Shown piece by piece: positions 51,633-61,084 of a stretch of 64,000 nucleotides of DNA. The notes under the pieces were generated by a model. That model did not search any database. It was not told where the DNA came from and saw nothing but the letters and a program-made list of their open reading frames with translations. Origin of the DNA: Tolypothrix sp. PCC 7712. Lineage in GTDB: Bacteria; Cyanobacteriota; Cyanobacteriia; Cyanobacteriales; Nostocaceae. Both the position numbers and the translations under genes were made by a program. The DNA is taken from the NCBI RefSeq assembly GCF_025860405.1, contig NZ_CP063785.1:3906001-3970000 (forward strand), given 5' to 3'. Positions within the stretch are counted from its first letter, which is position 1, and every line of letters starts with the position of its first letter.

Positions 51633-52862
51633 TTACGTCGGCTTATGATCTAGCTTTGTAGCTTGTTCTAATGCCGCTTTTTCTCTGGAACGGCGGGCAT
51701 AGGGTTGTAGTTGGGTGCGATCGCAACCTGTAAGAATGCTTAAATTTTCTAAAGTCATACCTCGCATTAACATTTCTACGCGCCAGGTGTGTTGTGCTTG
51801 GGCGATGACTGGGGGTTGTCCTTGGGGTGTTAACATTCCTTGTGTCCAGGTTTGCCAATGAGTTTCAATTTCTGATGCAGAAATTGGTTCTCCGAGATTA
51901 TTAAGAAACATAGCTGTTTGGCTGTCTTTACGACTTTTTAGCCATTTAATTAAGGGATTATTTGTATAGGAGCCATAATGTTTGCCCATAATCCACTGAT
52001 TTACAGGTACTTGGCGGACTAATCCCGGGGTGGTAATTTGTAAAAAGTGCCCTTGATCGTCATAAATTTGGTGCGATCGCTGTAAGTTAACTATTTCTTT
52101 GGCAGATAAACCAGCACCAAATAATACATACACCAAGGCATAATCTTGGATTCCGGCTTTTCTGGCTTGGCGAAAAATTTCGTGAACTAAACTAGCAGGT
52201 AAATCAGATACCTCTGTAGTTATGTTAATTTCTGTGGGATTATTGATTGCTAACTCTGGTGAGGGTGACATCGCACCGCGTAAAAACAATTCCACCAAGG
52301 TTTCTAAAAAATCATCTCGGTCTTCCCAAAGTTCATGAAATTCGCTAGTAAATTCAATGACGGCATATCCCAACAGCATTCCATTCAGCAAACTTGCTAA
52401 TTTTTCTGCCGGCAGATAGGTATTTAAATGTCCTTGCTGAATTACCGTAGCTAAATACTGGGCTACATAGCGGTTAGCTTCTGTTAATCCTTTCCCCAAG
52501 GCGCGGCGATTTTCTGCGGGGTATTGGTCAGCTTCACCAACTACAGACCTTACTAACTCTGGTACTCGTTCTAATGCAAGCAAGTTATCACTTGCATAGT
52601 CTTTCAGGGCTTGATAAACACTACCAGGGGGACTAGCCCGGCGTACCAAAGACTCCCCTAAAGTTTTGAACACAGCAGATTCTTCTAAAACCGCTAATAG
52701 CAGTCCATGCTTATTACCAAAATGCCGAAATAACGTGACTTCGTTCACTTCAGCCTTTTCTGCAATTTGGCGCGTTGTCGTACCGCTGACTCCTTGAGCA
52801 GTAAATAGTTCCAGTGCTGCTTGAATCAGGCGTTGACGAGCTGAATGGGTGGGAGATGCCAT
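51633..52862 (-). CDS. TetR-family regulator fused to a degenerate tyrosine-recombinase-like domain
   Basis: 409 residues, about twice the TetR norm. Residues 1-210 are a TetR regulator: HTH TTRQIAEKAEVNEVTLFRHFGNKHGLLLAV, then the helical ligand domain with FLRGAM at the end. Residues ~220-400 resemble the catalytic fold of phage integrases: YVLFGAGLSAKEIVNLQ (where GLR-x-x-E-x-x-L is usual), RQVPVN, FLNNLGEPISASEIETHW, QHTWRVEMLMRGMTLENLSILTGC and PYARRS near the end. The first Arg and parts of the R-H-R-H set are replaced, so catalysis is unlikely and a DNA-binding role is more probable. It is divergent from the desaturase gene at 53074, a likely target. Confidence 0.75.
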   Translation of the reverse strand: MASPTHSARQRLIQAALELFTAQGVSGTTTRQIAEKAEVNEVTLFRHFGNKHGLLLAVLEESAVFKTLGESLVRRASPPGSVYQALKDYASDNLLALERVPELVRSVVGEADQYPAENRRALGKGLTEANRYVAQYLATVIQQGHLNTYLPAEKLASLLNGMLLGYAVIEFTSEFHELWEDRDDFLETLVELFLRGAMSPSPELAINNPTEINITTEVSDLPASLVHEIFRQARKAGIQDYALVYVLFGAGLSAKEIVNLQRSHQIYDDQGHFLQITTPGLVRQVPVNQWIMGKHYGSYTNNPLIKWLKSRKDSQTAMFLNNLGEPISASEIETHWQTWTQGMLTPQGQPPVIAQAQHTWRVEMLMRGMTLENLSILTGCDRTQLQPYARRSREKAALEQATKLDHKPT

Positions 52863-52873
52863 AAAAGCACTAA

Positions 52874-52938
52874 TGCAAGTACTACTTGCATATAATTTTC
52901 AAAGTTGTTAGGATAACAAATGTAAGTGATACTTGCTC
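52874..52938. promoter_or_regulatory. candidate operator repeats between TetR fusion and desC
   Basis: GCAAGTACTACTTGCA (52875-52890) is an imperfect palindrome directly before the regulator's start, and TGATACTTGC at 52927 repeats its half site. Autoregulation by the TetR protein is an inference. Confidence 0.45.
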
Positions 52939-53073
52939 TACTTTACTGTAACACTCTGATACAGAACGGGTAGATTCCTTGTAGGTTGTGAAGTGTAATA
53001 GCCAAATACACCCCATGCAAGAGTACATCCGTAACAAAGCAGATCGCTTAATTACTCATCAACAGGAATTTTT

Positions 53074-53931
53074 ATGGCTGCAAAATCGCTGGCGTTCGCC
53101 CCTGAGCAACAAACGTCACTCCGTCTCAGTTGGACGAACGTAGTATTCTTTGGCACAGTTCATGCCTTAGCTTTACTAGCTCCTTGGTTTTTCTCCTGGT
53201 CGGCATTAGGTATAATGCTGTTTCTGCACTGGTTATTCGGAAGTATTGGGATTTGTTTAGGCTATCACCGACTACTCAGCCATCGTAGCTTCCAAGTACC
53301 CAAGTGGTTAGAATATGCGATCGCAATTATTGGCGCTTTAGCTTTACAAGGCGGGCCGATTTTCTGGGTGGGTGGACACCGCCAACATCACGCCCACACT
53401 GAAGATATTAGTCTTGATCCTTACTCTGCCAAACGCGGGTTTTGGTGGAGTCATATGTTGTGGATTTTCTATCCCCGCGCCGAGTTTTTTGATTACGAAG
53501 TTTATCAAAAATATGCGCCCGATTTAGCACGTCAACCCTTTTATCGTTGGTTAGATCGCTACTTCTTGTTACTGCAAATTCCTTTGGGAATTTTGCTCTA
53601 TGCTTTGGGCGGTTGGTCTTTTGTGATTTATGGTATGTTTCTGCGCTCAGTATTACTGTGGCATTCTACTTGGTTTGTCAACTCTGCAACTCACAAATGG
53701 GGTTACCGTTCCTTCGATGCAACTGACGACTCACGCAACCTTTGGTGGGTATCTATTGTGACTTATGGTGAAGGCTGGCATAACAACCATCACACTTATC
53801 CCCATGTAGCGAAATCAGGATTTTCTTGGTGGGAAGTAGATATTACTTGGTGGAGTATCCATCTTCTCAAGAAATTAGGTTTAGCTAAAAAAGTAATTAT
53901 GCCTCCGTCTCACAGCACAACACAAGTATAA
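53074..53931 (+). CDS. desC: acyl-lipid/acyl-CoA Delta9 desaturase
   Basis: 285 residues, a membrane diiron desaturase with three His boxes: HRLLSH (~65), HRQHH (~102) and HNNHH (~236), set between hydrophobic helices. These match the cyanobacterial Delta9 (DesC) type, which introduces the first double bond in membrane lipids. The start MAAKSLAF has AACAGGAATT upstream. The 211-bp gap to the divergent TetR-fusion gene contains TAGTACTTGC/GCAAGTA-like repeats (near 52875-52940) that could be operators. Confidence 0.88.
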   Translation: MAAKSLAFAPEQQTSLRLSWTNVVFFGTVHALALLAPWFFSWSALGIMLFLHWLFGSIGICLGYHRLLSHRSFQVPKWLEYAIAIIGALALQGGPIFWVGGHRQHHAHTEDISLDPYSAKRGFWWSHMLWIFYPRAEFFDYEVYQKYAPDLARQPFYRWLDRYFLLLQIPLGILLYALGGWSFVIYGMFLRSVLLWHSTWFVNSATHKWGYRSFDATDDSRNLWWVSIVTYGEGWHNNHHTYPHVAKSGFSWWEVDITWWSIHLLKKLGLAKKVIMPPSHSTTQV

Positions 53932-54084
53932 ATTGCTATCAAGTTAATGCATCTACCCAGCCCATAGCGCGATCGCCTGTGGGCTATTTTGATTTTAGAT
54001 TTTGGATTTTGGATTTTAGATTTGGGATTTGGAATTTCAGATTTTGGATTTGCGATCGCTATCTGTCTGTGACTGTTTATCCTC

Positions 54085-54190
54085 ATACCATTTTGAAAAA
54101 AGAACGCGACAGATGGGTAGGGGCACGGCACCAGTAAGATATTTGATATGCCAAAAGATTGCGGATGCCGTGCCCTTACAAAGGATTTAT
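54085..54190. repeat. copy of the ATACCA-type miniature element
   Basis: ATACCATTTTGAAAAAAGAA then CGCGACAGATGGGTAGGGGC... CCGTGCCCTTACAAAGGATT. It matches the uninterrupted outer element at 40050, in inverse orientation, and is truncated at the right end. The rest of 53932-54304 is gene-free (GATTTTGGATT heptamers at 53995-54045). Confidence 0.75.
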
Positions 54191-54304
54191 CTTCAGACAT
54201 TTCCAGAAAATCATACCAAGTTGAAAAAGAATGTGAAAGATTAAAGAGTAAAGCACTGCAGTGCTCTACTCTCTAAATTCTAGAAATTAATTTTTGTTAT
54301 TCTC

Positions 54305-55894
54305 TTAACTAACTCCAGCTTCAGCCTTTTCCTTCACAGGTGGTACGTAAGGTTTTTCTGGGCCTTGGGCGAGATATTCTGCTAGCTGACTTTCTATTTG
54401 ATCGCGCACAATTTGGCGGTATTCCAGAAAATGCTCGTTATGGGCACAGGCTGAGAGATAATGCTCGGCAACTCCGGGGTTACGCTTGATCATGCTAAAT
54501 AAGTGATGCCAGAATTTCCAGCGAGTTTCGCGTTTAATGCCTTGTCGCCAAATGACAATTAACAACGCTTTAATTACTATCAATTCTGGCCATTTAAATG
54601 GTGCTTTCCAACTGGGCGCACCCATCATTAAAAAGCAGCGGTAGGTACGATCCAAATACTTCACTGGATCGTATAAAGCACAAAATGCTTCTATGTATTC
54701 TCTGGCAATATCTTCCAGGGGACGGGTAGCAACAAAGTTCATCAAAGTAGTTTGGTTGATGTTGCCGTCTTTGTTTTCCCGTAATCTGCCTTCTTTTTTC
54801 AGGCGATGCCACAAGGCTGTGTTAGGTAGCGCTTGTAACATAGCGAAAGTAGTAGAAGGAATGGCAGCTTGTTCAGCAAACCGGACAATGCGATCGCCTG
54901 CACCGGCTTTCTCACCATCAAACCCGATGATAAACCCAGCCATTGGCCGCAATCCGGCTTTGATGATGCTTTGTACAGCTTCAGTGAGGGAACTGCGGGT
55001 ATTTTGAAATTTCTTCGTCAGTTGCAAGCTATCTTCATCTGGCGTTTCAATTCCCAAAAATACCGCCGCAAAACCAGATTCCACCATCAATTCCATTAGT
55101 TCTGGATCTTGGGCTAAATCAATAGAGGCTTCAGTATCAAAGCGGAAAGGATATTGATGTTCTTGCATCCAAACTTTTAACTCTTTCAGTAACAATTTCA
55201 CATTGCGTTTGTTGCCAATAAAGTTGTCATCCACCATGAATACACCCCGCCGCCAACCTAATTCATAGAGGTAATCCAACTCTGCTAACAATTGGGCTGG
55301 CGTTTTGGTACGCGGTTTACGACCATAGAGAACGATAATGTCACAGAATTCGCATTGGAAGGGGCAACCCCGCGAAAACTGCACAGACATCATGTCGTAA
55401 GCATCAAATTCTAATAAATCAAAGCGGGGTACTGGTGTGATTGTTACATCTGGTTTTTCATCAGTGCGGAAAGTACCAGAGGTTTCGCCCCGTTGAATCG
55501 CCTCGACGAACATGGGTAAGGTGATTTCCCCTTCATCGAGAATCAGAAAATCTGCGCCTACATTTTGCACTTCATGAGGTGTCGAGGTGGGATAGGGGCC
55601 GCCTACGGCGACTAACTTACCACGCCGCTTTGCTTCTTGGATTTGGTCTAGTAAGTCCTGTTTCTGGACAATCATGGCGGAGAAAATGACTACATCAGCC
55701 CAAGCCCATTCTGCTTCGGTGACTGGGCGAATGTTGCGATCAACCAGCTTATATTCCCATTCTTGAGGAAGAATTGCCGCCACTGTTACTAAACCCAAAG
55801 GTGGTAACAAAACCTTGCGATCGACTAACGCCAAAATTTTTTCATAAGACCAAAAGGTTTTGGGAAATATTGGATACACCAGCAGGACTCGCAT
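54305..55894 (-). CDS. B12-binding-domain radical SAM protein (DUF4070)
   Basis: 529 residues. An N-terminal cobalamin-binding-like Rossmann region (MRVLLVYPIFPKTFWSYEKI... VAVGGPYPTSTPHEV, ~1-140) is followed by a radical SAM core with RGCPFQCEFCD (the 4Fe-4S Cys triad). The C-terminal ~150 residues, from ALYDPVKYLDRTYRCF, are DUF4070. Related proteins methylate or modify hopanoids, bacteriochlorophyll or other lipids, so a lipid or pigment modification is plausible. The exact reaction is unknown. Confidence 0.87.
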   Translation of the reverse strand: MRVLLVYPIFPKTFWSYEKILALVDRKVLLPPLGLVTVAAILPQEWEYKLVDRNIRPVTEAEWAWADVVIFSAMIVQKQDLLDQIQEAKRRGKLVAVGGPYPTSTPHEVQNVGADFLILDEGEITLPMFVEAIQRGETSGTFRTDEKPDVTITPVPRFDLLEFDAYDMMSVQFSRGCPFQCEFCDIIVLYGRKPRTKTPAQLLAELDYLYELGWRRGVFMVDDNFIGNKRNVKLLLKELKVWMQEHQYPFRFDTEASIDLAQDPELMELMVESGFAAVFLGIETPDEDSLQLTKKFQNTRSSLTEAVQSIIKAGLRPMAGFIIGFDGEKAGAGDRIVRFAEQAAIPSTTFAMLQALPNTALWHRLKKEGRLRENKDGNINQTTLMNFVATRPLEDIAREYIEAFCALYDPVKYLDRTYRCFLMMGAPSWKAPFKWPELIVIKALLIVIWRQGIKRETRWKFWHHLFSMIKRNPGVAEHYLSACAHNEHFLEYRQIVRDQIESQLAEYLAQGPEKPYVPPVKEKAEAGVS

Positions 55895-56163
55895 ACAGTA
55901 TCAATCCTCACACTTTGATTGTTATTTCACTTTAACGAAAATCAAGGCTCATTGACTTTTTATCTCACCAGGTTCAGCTGTTTACTCAATTTTTTCCTCA
56001 GTTGAGAAAAGTTTTCGTCGCGCACAGACAAAAAGAAGAATGTAATTGTATGGTCTTAAATCTGAGTATAAAGGTTCCAATCAAAGGTGAGATTCCCACA
56101 GATATTAGGTATTGATTTCTCATCCAGATTTTACTTCTTTAGGTGGTAGTCATTTAGCTAGAT

Positions 56164-56198
56164 ATGATTAGCAGGCAAAATTATCGCCTGCTAATCAT
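56164..56198. terminator. perfect 13-bp inverted repeat
   Basis: ATGATTAGCAGGC/GCCTGCTAATCAT with a 9-nt loop, in the intergenic region between two minus-strand genes. Confidence 0.6.
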
Positions 56199-56203
56199 AA
56201 CTT

Positions 56204-56304
56204 ATACCAATTTTAAAAAAGAATGCAACAGATTGTAGAGGCACTGGCACTGCCGTGCCCTCTAGAATATATTGATGTGTCGCAAACATTATTTGATTTG
56301 GTAT
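56204..56304. repeat. intact short copy of the ATACCA-type miniature element
   Basis: Both ends are present: ATACCAATTTTAAAAAAGAA and TTTGATTTGGTAT, with GCAACAGAT and GTGTCGC next to them. At 101 bp it is the smallest complete member. Confidence 0.8.
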
Positions 56305-56342
56305 TAGGTACAGGTCAGCCCCTATGGGGAAGTCAAAAGTCA

Positions 56343-56370
56343 AAAGCCCCGAAATATATTTCGGGGCTTT
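56343..56370. terminator. bidirectional terminator of the GAF histidine kinase gene
   Basis: Stem AAAGCCCCGAA/TTCGGGGCTTT with flanking A and T tracts, 32 bases past the stop of the kinase gene at 56402. Confidence 0.9.
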
Positions 56371-56401
56371 TACCTTTTTCTTTTTGGTCACAGTCTTGTT
56401 T

Positions 56402-58378
56402 CTACATTTGCATAGGAATCTCAATTAAAAATTCAGTTCCTTCCCCTAATGTAGAAATACAATTGAGTTGCCCTTGATGCCTTTCCACAATAATTTGATA
56501 ACTGATTGATAACCCTAAACCAGTTCCTTGACCCACAGGTTTAGTAGTAAAGAATGGATCAAATATCTGTTTTTGCACCTCTGGAGTCATACCTAGTGCA
56601 TTATCTTTAATACTAATTAAAACCCTATCTTCTTTAACTGAAGTTTTAATTATAATAGTAGGAATAGCAGTGGTAGATTGCCAACGTTCTATATTTGCTT
56701 TTAACGCATAAATTGCATTATTCAAAATGTTCAGAAATACCTGATTTAATTGGTTGACATAACAACTAACCTTGGGCAGTTGTCCATAATCTTTAATTAT
56801 CTGAATATTAGGTAACTGACTATTGATTACCAATTGATGATTCAGAATCATTAATGTATTATCTATACCTTCATGAATATCTACCGACTTAGTTGTTGCT
56901 TCATCTAGTCGTGAGAAGTTACGCAATCCTAAAACAATGTTTTTAATTCTCTCACTACCTACTGTCATAGATTGCATCAATTTAGGTAAATCTTGACATA
57001 AATACTCCAAATCGATAGCTTTGATTTTGGATACTATAGTAGGATTTGGTTCGCGATACTGCTCTTGATAAACTGCAATTAAATTTAGTAAATCATCGAT
57101 ATACTGATTTGCATATTCGAGATTACCAGCTATAAAACTAATCGGATTGTTAATTTCATGGGCAACCCCTGCTACCATTTGTCCAAGACTAGACATTTTT
57201 TCACTATGAACCAATTGCGCTTGTGTTGTTTGTAGATCTAGTAGCGCTCTTCTTAATTCAGTCGTGCGTTCTTCAACTTTCCGCTCTAATTCATTATTAG
57301 CCTTTTGCAGAGCTTCTGCAGCTCTAGCTGTTTCTGTGGCAATACTAGCAATATGAGTAGCTGTTTTCAGAATTTCTAAATGATGCGGAGTCGGATGACA
57401 GGGAAATTTATGAGATATGGCAAATGTCCCTAAAACTTCACCACTTTGTGAAGTAAAAGGTGATGACCAACAAGCTCTAATATTGTAGCTCAAAGCAAAA
57501 TCTCGAAAATCAGCCCATAATGGATCATTAGCAATATCATTAACAAATACTGTATCTCCTCTATAAGCTGCAGTTCCACAAGAACCACAATTTTCACCAA
57601 TCATCAAACCATCAACACCTTTAGCAAATTCCTCTGGTATAGTTGGTGCTGCTCCTCCCCGCAGTCGGCGTTTGTCTTGATCTACAACTAAAATTGAGCA
57701 ATAAGCTCCAGGTAATTGTTGCTCTAATAAAATACACAGATTATTAAAAATTTCATATAAGTTAACTCCAAAGGCAACTTGTTCTAAAACCTGACTTTGG
57801 GTATACACTAATGCTTCTGATAGCTTGCGTTCAATTGCGGTAGCTAAAACATGGGTTACAGATTGTAGAAAATGAATATCTTCAGGAGAAAAATCTCTTG
57901 CCTCAGTAGCATATACTTCCAGAAAACCTAAAGGTTTAGTCGCACCAGTAATTAGTACACTTAAACCAGCAACACTGTCAGGTGGAGAAGGAATAGCAAA
58001 ATGTTCTATCTGACAAGCGGCTGTATTGATATTAATAATTTTTTGCCTCTCGTCCAAGATTTTTTTTAATCCTTGATTAATTCCCACATGAATTTCATAA
58101 GCATCTGTGGTTAAAGACGATTCTCCAAGACTAGCTACTTTACGCAGAGAATTTCCATCTGAAAGTACTTGCCAAATTCTACTATATTTAATATTTAATA
58201 TTTGAGATACTAAGGCTACTGTATCTTGGAACAAGTAGGACAAGTCAATTCCTGATAATGCTTTTTGTCCTAGTAAATTTACAGCAGCTGCATAGCTGAC
58301 ATTAGTTGATAAATTATCAATGTTATCCCAGTTGTTTGATTGTTCTGTTTGGCTTGATGTAGGAAAATTTAATTTCAT
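56402..58378 (-). CDS. GAF-domain sensor histidine kinase
   Basis: 658 residues. Two GAF domains are present (first ~35-190; second ~205-350, with GENCGSCGTAAYRG and the CWSSPF block). Then come a coiled coil, a HisKA-like dimerisation domain with phospho-His in VAGVAHEINNPISFIAGNLE, and a HATPase domain (NQVFLNILNNAIYAL, DPFFTTKPVGQGTGLGLSIS). No transmembrane segment or receiver, so it is a soluble orphan kinase. The second GAF resembles fRMsr/redox-type GAFs with Cys residues, which might sense redox state. Confidence 0.9.
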   Translation of the reverse strand: MKLNFPTSSQTEQSNNWDNIDNLSTNVSYAAAVNLLGQKALSGIDLSYLFQDTVALVSQILNIKYSRIWQVLSDGNSLRKVASLGESSLTTDAYEIHVGINQGLKKILDERQKIININTAACQIEHFAIPSPPDSVAGLSVLITGATKPLGFLEVYATEARDFSPEDIHFLQSVTHVLATAIERKLSEALVYTQSQVLEQVAFGVNLYEIFNNLCILLEQQLPGAYCSILVVDQDKRRLRGGAAPTIPEEFAKGVDGLMIGENCGSCGTAAYRGDTVFVNDIANDPLWADFRDFALSYNIRACWSSPFTSQSGEVLGTFAISHKFPCHPTPHHLEILKTATHIASIATETARAAEALQKANNELERKVEERTTELRRALLDLQTTQAQLVHSEKMSSLGQMVAGVAHEINNPISFIAGNLEYANQYIDDLLNLIAVYQEQYREPNPTIVSKIKAIDLEYLCQDLPKLMQSMTVGSERIKNIVLGLRNFSRLDEATTKSVDIHEGIDNTLMILNHQLVINSQLPNIQIIKDYGQLPKVSCYVNQLNQVFLNILNNAIYALKANIERWQSTTAIPTIIIKTSVKEDRVLISIKDNALGMTPEVQKQIFDPFFTTKPVGQGTGLGLSISYQIIVERHQGQLNCISTLGEGTEFLIEIPMQM

Positions 58379-58528
58379 AAAATAATATTATTTTAATGTA
58401 TATATTCATATTTCCCTAAAAAAGACTCTAAAGTTGATATGATTATCAAAAATTTAAAATTAAAGGCTATTTATCAAGTAAATATTAAATAGGTATTGAG
58501 TTAGGTCGAGGGTGAGTATTAAGCGGTT

Positions 58529-58612
58529 CCATATTTAACTTGCATAATTGGGCGGGCAAGATGCCCACCCCACAATAAATATACAATTTCAGATTATGCA
58601 AACTAGATGTGG
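58529..58612. repeat. 84-bp miniature element, copy 2
   Basis: CCATATTTAACTTGCATA ... TATGCAAACTAGATGTGG, nearly identical to 36816-36900, including flanking GGTTTAGCTTAT. The rest of 58379-58776 holds no gene. Confidence 0.8.
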
Positions 58613-58776
58613 TTTAGCTTATCTCTAACAGTTACGAAGACGACAAGTGAGCTAATGTACTGCTGTATAAGCCTTCTAGTCCTTAAACAGCTGAGATAAA
58701 AGCCTTGTTTGTGGTCAATGCAACCGACCAGTTCCTCGACCTATGCTTGACAATATTCCCAGCAACTATCTATTCT

Positions 58777-59730
58777 CTAATGTCTTTTCACACCACTAAT
58801 TTTCAAGACATCACTCATAGTTGCACAGTAATTTGGTAAACCAAAACTGGCGGGATTGATAGCGTTTTCGTAGGTAAAATGGCGATAGTTCATGCAGAAT
58901 CTATCCCAAGCAGCCATTTGAATGCGGAAGACGGCAATAATTAGATTTGCCAATGATAAAGATAGCGGAAGGCGAAAATAAATCTTTTTACCTAGATAGG
59001 CGCAGAGTTGTTCTACGGCTTGGTTAACAGTTAATTTCTCTTGACCTAAAACAAACTTGCGGAATTCATTTCCACTAGAGGGATTTTCAATTAAATATTT
59101 GACTGTGGTCGCAATGTCTTTGCCGTGGATAAAGTGGAAACTACCATCGGTTTGCAAAAATCGAATTAAATTGACGTATTTTGTAACTTCAGGAATCCCG
59201 GCTGTTAAATGAGAATAGGGTTTATTCGCATCACCACCCAAAACCAAAGTCGGAAAAACTGTAGTAATTTTCGGTGCGATCGCCAGTTTTGGTAGTTCCT
59301 GTAAGCAGTGATACTTAGAACTGACGTAATCTGTCCCTATTTCCCCGGCTTCTTTGAGTGGTTGATTGTGATGACTTAAAACGCTAGCCGTAGAAAAATA
59401 AATCACCTGTTCGCATTTTTCTGGGTCTAGCAGCTTCAGCAATTCTAGAGTTTTATTGACGTTAATATTAAATGTTTGCTCTCCACCCCAAGCCGTGGCT
59501 GTTAGCACCGCCACATCAATTGTTGAGAGTAAGTCAGCGAACTTGCCAATTTCTTGCATATCACCTTGCAATACGGTGATACCTGGACGCGCCTGAAGAT
59601 TAACTTGGAGTTTACTGGGGTTTCTCACTAGGAGATACAGTTCGTAATCTGTTTCTTGAATTAAGGCTTCACTTATGTAGTGACCTATACAGCCACTTGC
59701 ACCAGTCACTAAAATTCGTTTCTGACTCAT
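58777..59730 (-). CDS. NAD-dependent epimerase/dehydratase family protein
   Basis: 317 residues of the extended SDR family: N-terminal VTGASGCIGHYISEAL (GxxGxxG), AVLTATAWGG and STASVLSHH. The catalytic region reads YVSSKYHCLQE, a Y-x-x-x-K placed as in the family. An ATG at 59730 with GTTTTTA-rich upstream is the only good start. It could act on a nucleotide sugar, a lipid or a pigment precursor; no neighbouring pathway decides. Confidence 0.82.
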   Translation of the reverse strand: MSQKRILVTGASGCIGHYISEALIQETDYELYLLVRNPSKLQVNLQARPGITVLQGDMQEIGKFADLLSTIDVAVLTATAWGGEQTFNINVNKTLELLKLLDPEKCEQVIYFSTASVLSHHNQPLKEAGEIGTDYVSSKYHCLQELPKLAIAPKITTVFPTLVLGGDANKPYSHLTAGIPEVTKYVNLIRFLQTDGSFHFIHGKDIATTVKYLIENPSSGNEFRKFVLGQEKLTVNQAVEQLCAYLGKKIYFRLPLSLSLANLIIAVFRIQMAAWDRFCMNYRHFTYENAINPASFGLPNYCATMSDVLKISGVKRH

Positions 59731-59821
59731 AGAGAGTTTTAAGTTTTATTTATTTAATTTATTTAGTTGTGTGGAATGAATTTTTAGTTCCCAATGTCGC
59801 CTCAACATCAGAATATAAATT

Positions 59822-59892
59822 TTCTTCGTGTCTTGGTGTCTTGGTGGTTAAAAATGATTTTTTCACCACCAAGACACTAAAACACGAAGAAG
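59822..59892. terminator. long hairpin between epimerase and hemE genes
   Basis: TTCTTCGTGTCTTGGTGTC and its near-complement GACACTAAAACACGAAGAA enclose TTGGTGGT/ACCACCAA. It is a dispersed cyanobacterial hairpin repeat downstream of hemE. Confidence 0.7.
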
Positions 59893-59919
59893 AAAAATGT
59901 ACAACAGATTGACAATTGC

Positions 59920-60972
59920 CTAAACTAGTGCATTAAGTTGCTTTGCTGTTTCAAAGAAGAAAGCAACATTTTCTTCTGGAGTTTCTGGTAGTACGCCATG
60001 ACCGAGGTTGAGAATATGGCCCCAGTTACCAGCTTTGCGAACAGTATCAAGGATGCGATCGCGAATAAACTGTTTGGAACCAAATAATACACCAGGGTCA
60101 AGATTTCCCTGAACTTTCACGTGCTTGCCTAATCTGGCCCTTGCATCTGCCATGTCTACTGCCCAGTCTACAGTCACAATATCCGCACCAGATTGTGCCA
60201 TTCTTTCCAGCACGCCTGCACTACCGCTAACTAACAAAATTAAGGGTGTGTCGGGGTGGGTTTGCTTGACTTGTTCAAAAACCCGTCGCTGATATGGCAA
60301 AGCAAAGGTGTCATAATCTTGAGGACTTAATTGACCTGCCCAGGAGTCGAACATTTGGACAACTTGAGCACCACAGTCAATTTGGTAGCGTGCGTAAACT
60401 GCGATCGCATCTGCTAGTTTTTCTAAAAACTGATGCAGAATTGTCGGGTCAGAAAACGCCATATTCTTGATGATGGAATAGGTTTTAGAACCTTTTCCTT
60501 CTACTGCATAAGCAGCTAATGTCCACGGCGCACCGACAAAGCCTAATACCGTTGATTGATTCCCTACCTCTTGACGCAACGCCTGCAATATGGTTTTTAT
60601 AAACGGCAGGGATGCTTCGGGTTCAAAGGGACGCAGGTTATCTACTTGTTCTTGAGTGCGAATGGGCGAGTGAATAATTGGCCCTTTACCTTCCGCAATG
60701 TCCATGTCAATGCCTAAACCAGGCAATGGCGTTACAATGTCGGAGAATAAAATCACCCCGTCTGGTTGAAAGGCTCTCCAAGGCTGTAGGGAAACCTCAA
60801 TCGCTACTTCGGGAATTTCTGAGCGATCGCGGAAAGAAGGATACTTCTCCCTTAAATCGCGATAAGCTTTCATGTACCTTCCCGCTTGTCGCATCATCCA
60901 TACTGGAGGACGGTCTACTACTTCACCACGAGCTGCCATGAGGAGTCTAGGAGCTGTTGAGGAAACACCCAT
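59920..60972 (-). CDS. hemE: uroporphyrinogen decarboxylase
   Basis: 350 residues, standard length. Landmarks are PPVWMMRQAGRYM (substrate-binding Arg residues), ILFSDIVTPLPGLG with the catalytic Asp, GFVGAPWTLAAYAVEG, MFDSWAG and LNLGHGVLPETPEENV with the C-terminal His. It makes coproporphyrinogen III for heme and chlorophyll. It starts at ATG 60972 (MGVSSTAPRLLMAARGE); monocistronic by context. Confidence 0.97.
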   Translation of the reverse strand: MGVSSTAPRLLMAARGEVVDRPPVWMMRQAGRYMKAYRDLREKYPSFRDRSEIPEVAIEVSLQPWRAFQPDGVILFSDIVTPLPGLGIDMDIAEGKGPIIHSPIRTQEQVDNLRPFEPEASLPFIKTILQALRQEVGNQSTVLGFVGAPWTLAAYAVEGKGSKTYSIIKNMAFSDPTILHQFLEKLADAIAVYARYQIDCGAQVVQMFDSWAGQLSPQDYDTFALPYQRRVFEQVKQTHPDTPLILLVSGSAGVLERMAQSGADIVTVDWAVDMADARARLGKHVKVQGNLDPGVLFGSKQFIRDRILDTVRKAGNWGHILNLGHGVLPETPEENVAFFFETAKQLNALV

Positions 60973-61084
60973 TTAACACTTCATCCTAAGTCACTTTTTT
61001 ATGCCACTGTTTAGCTTATCATTCTGAGATCACGCTTTTTCAGGAGGCTGGTCTCACTCTACTCTCTGCTTAACTTAACTTCAT

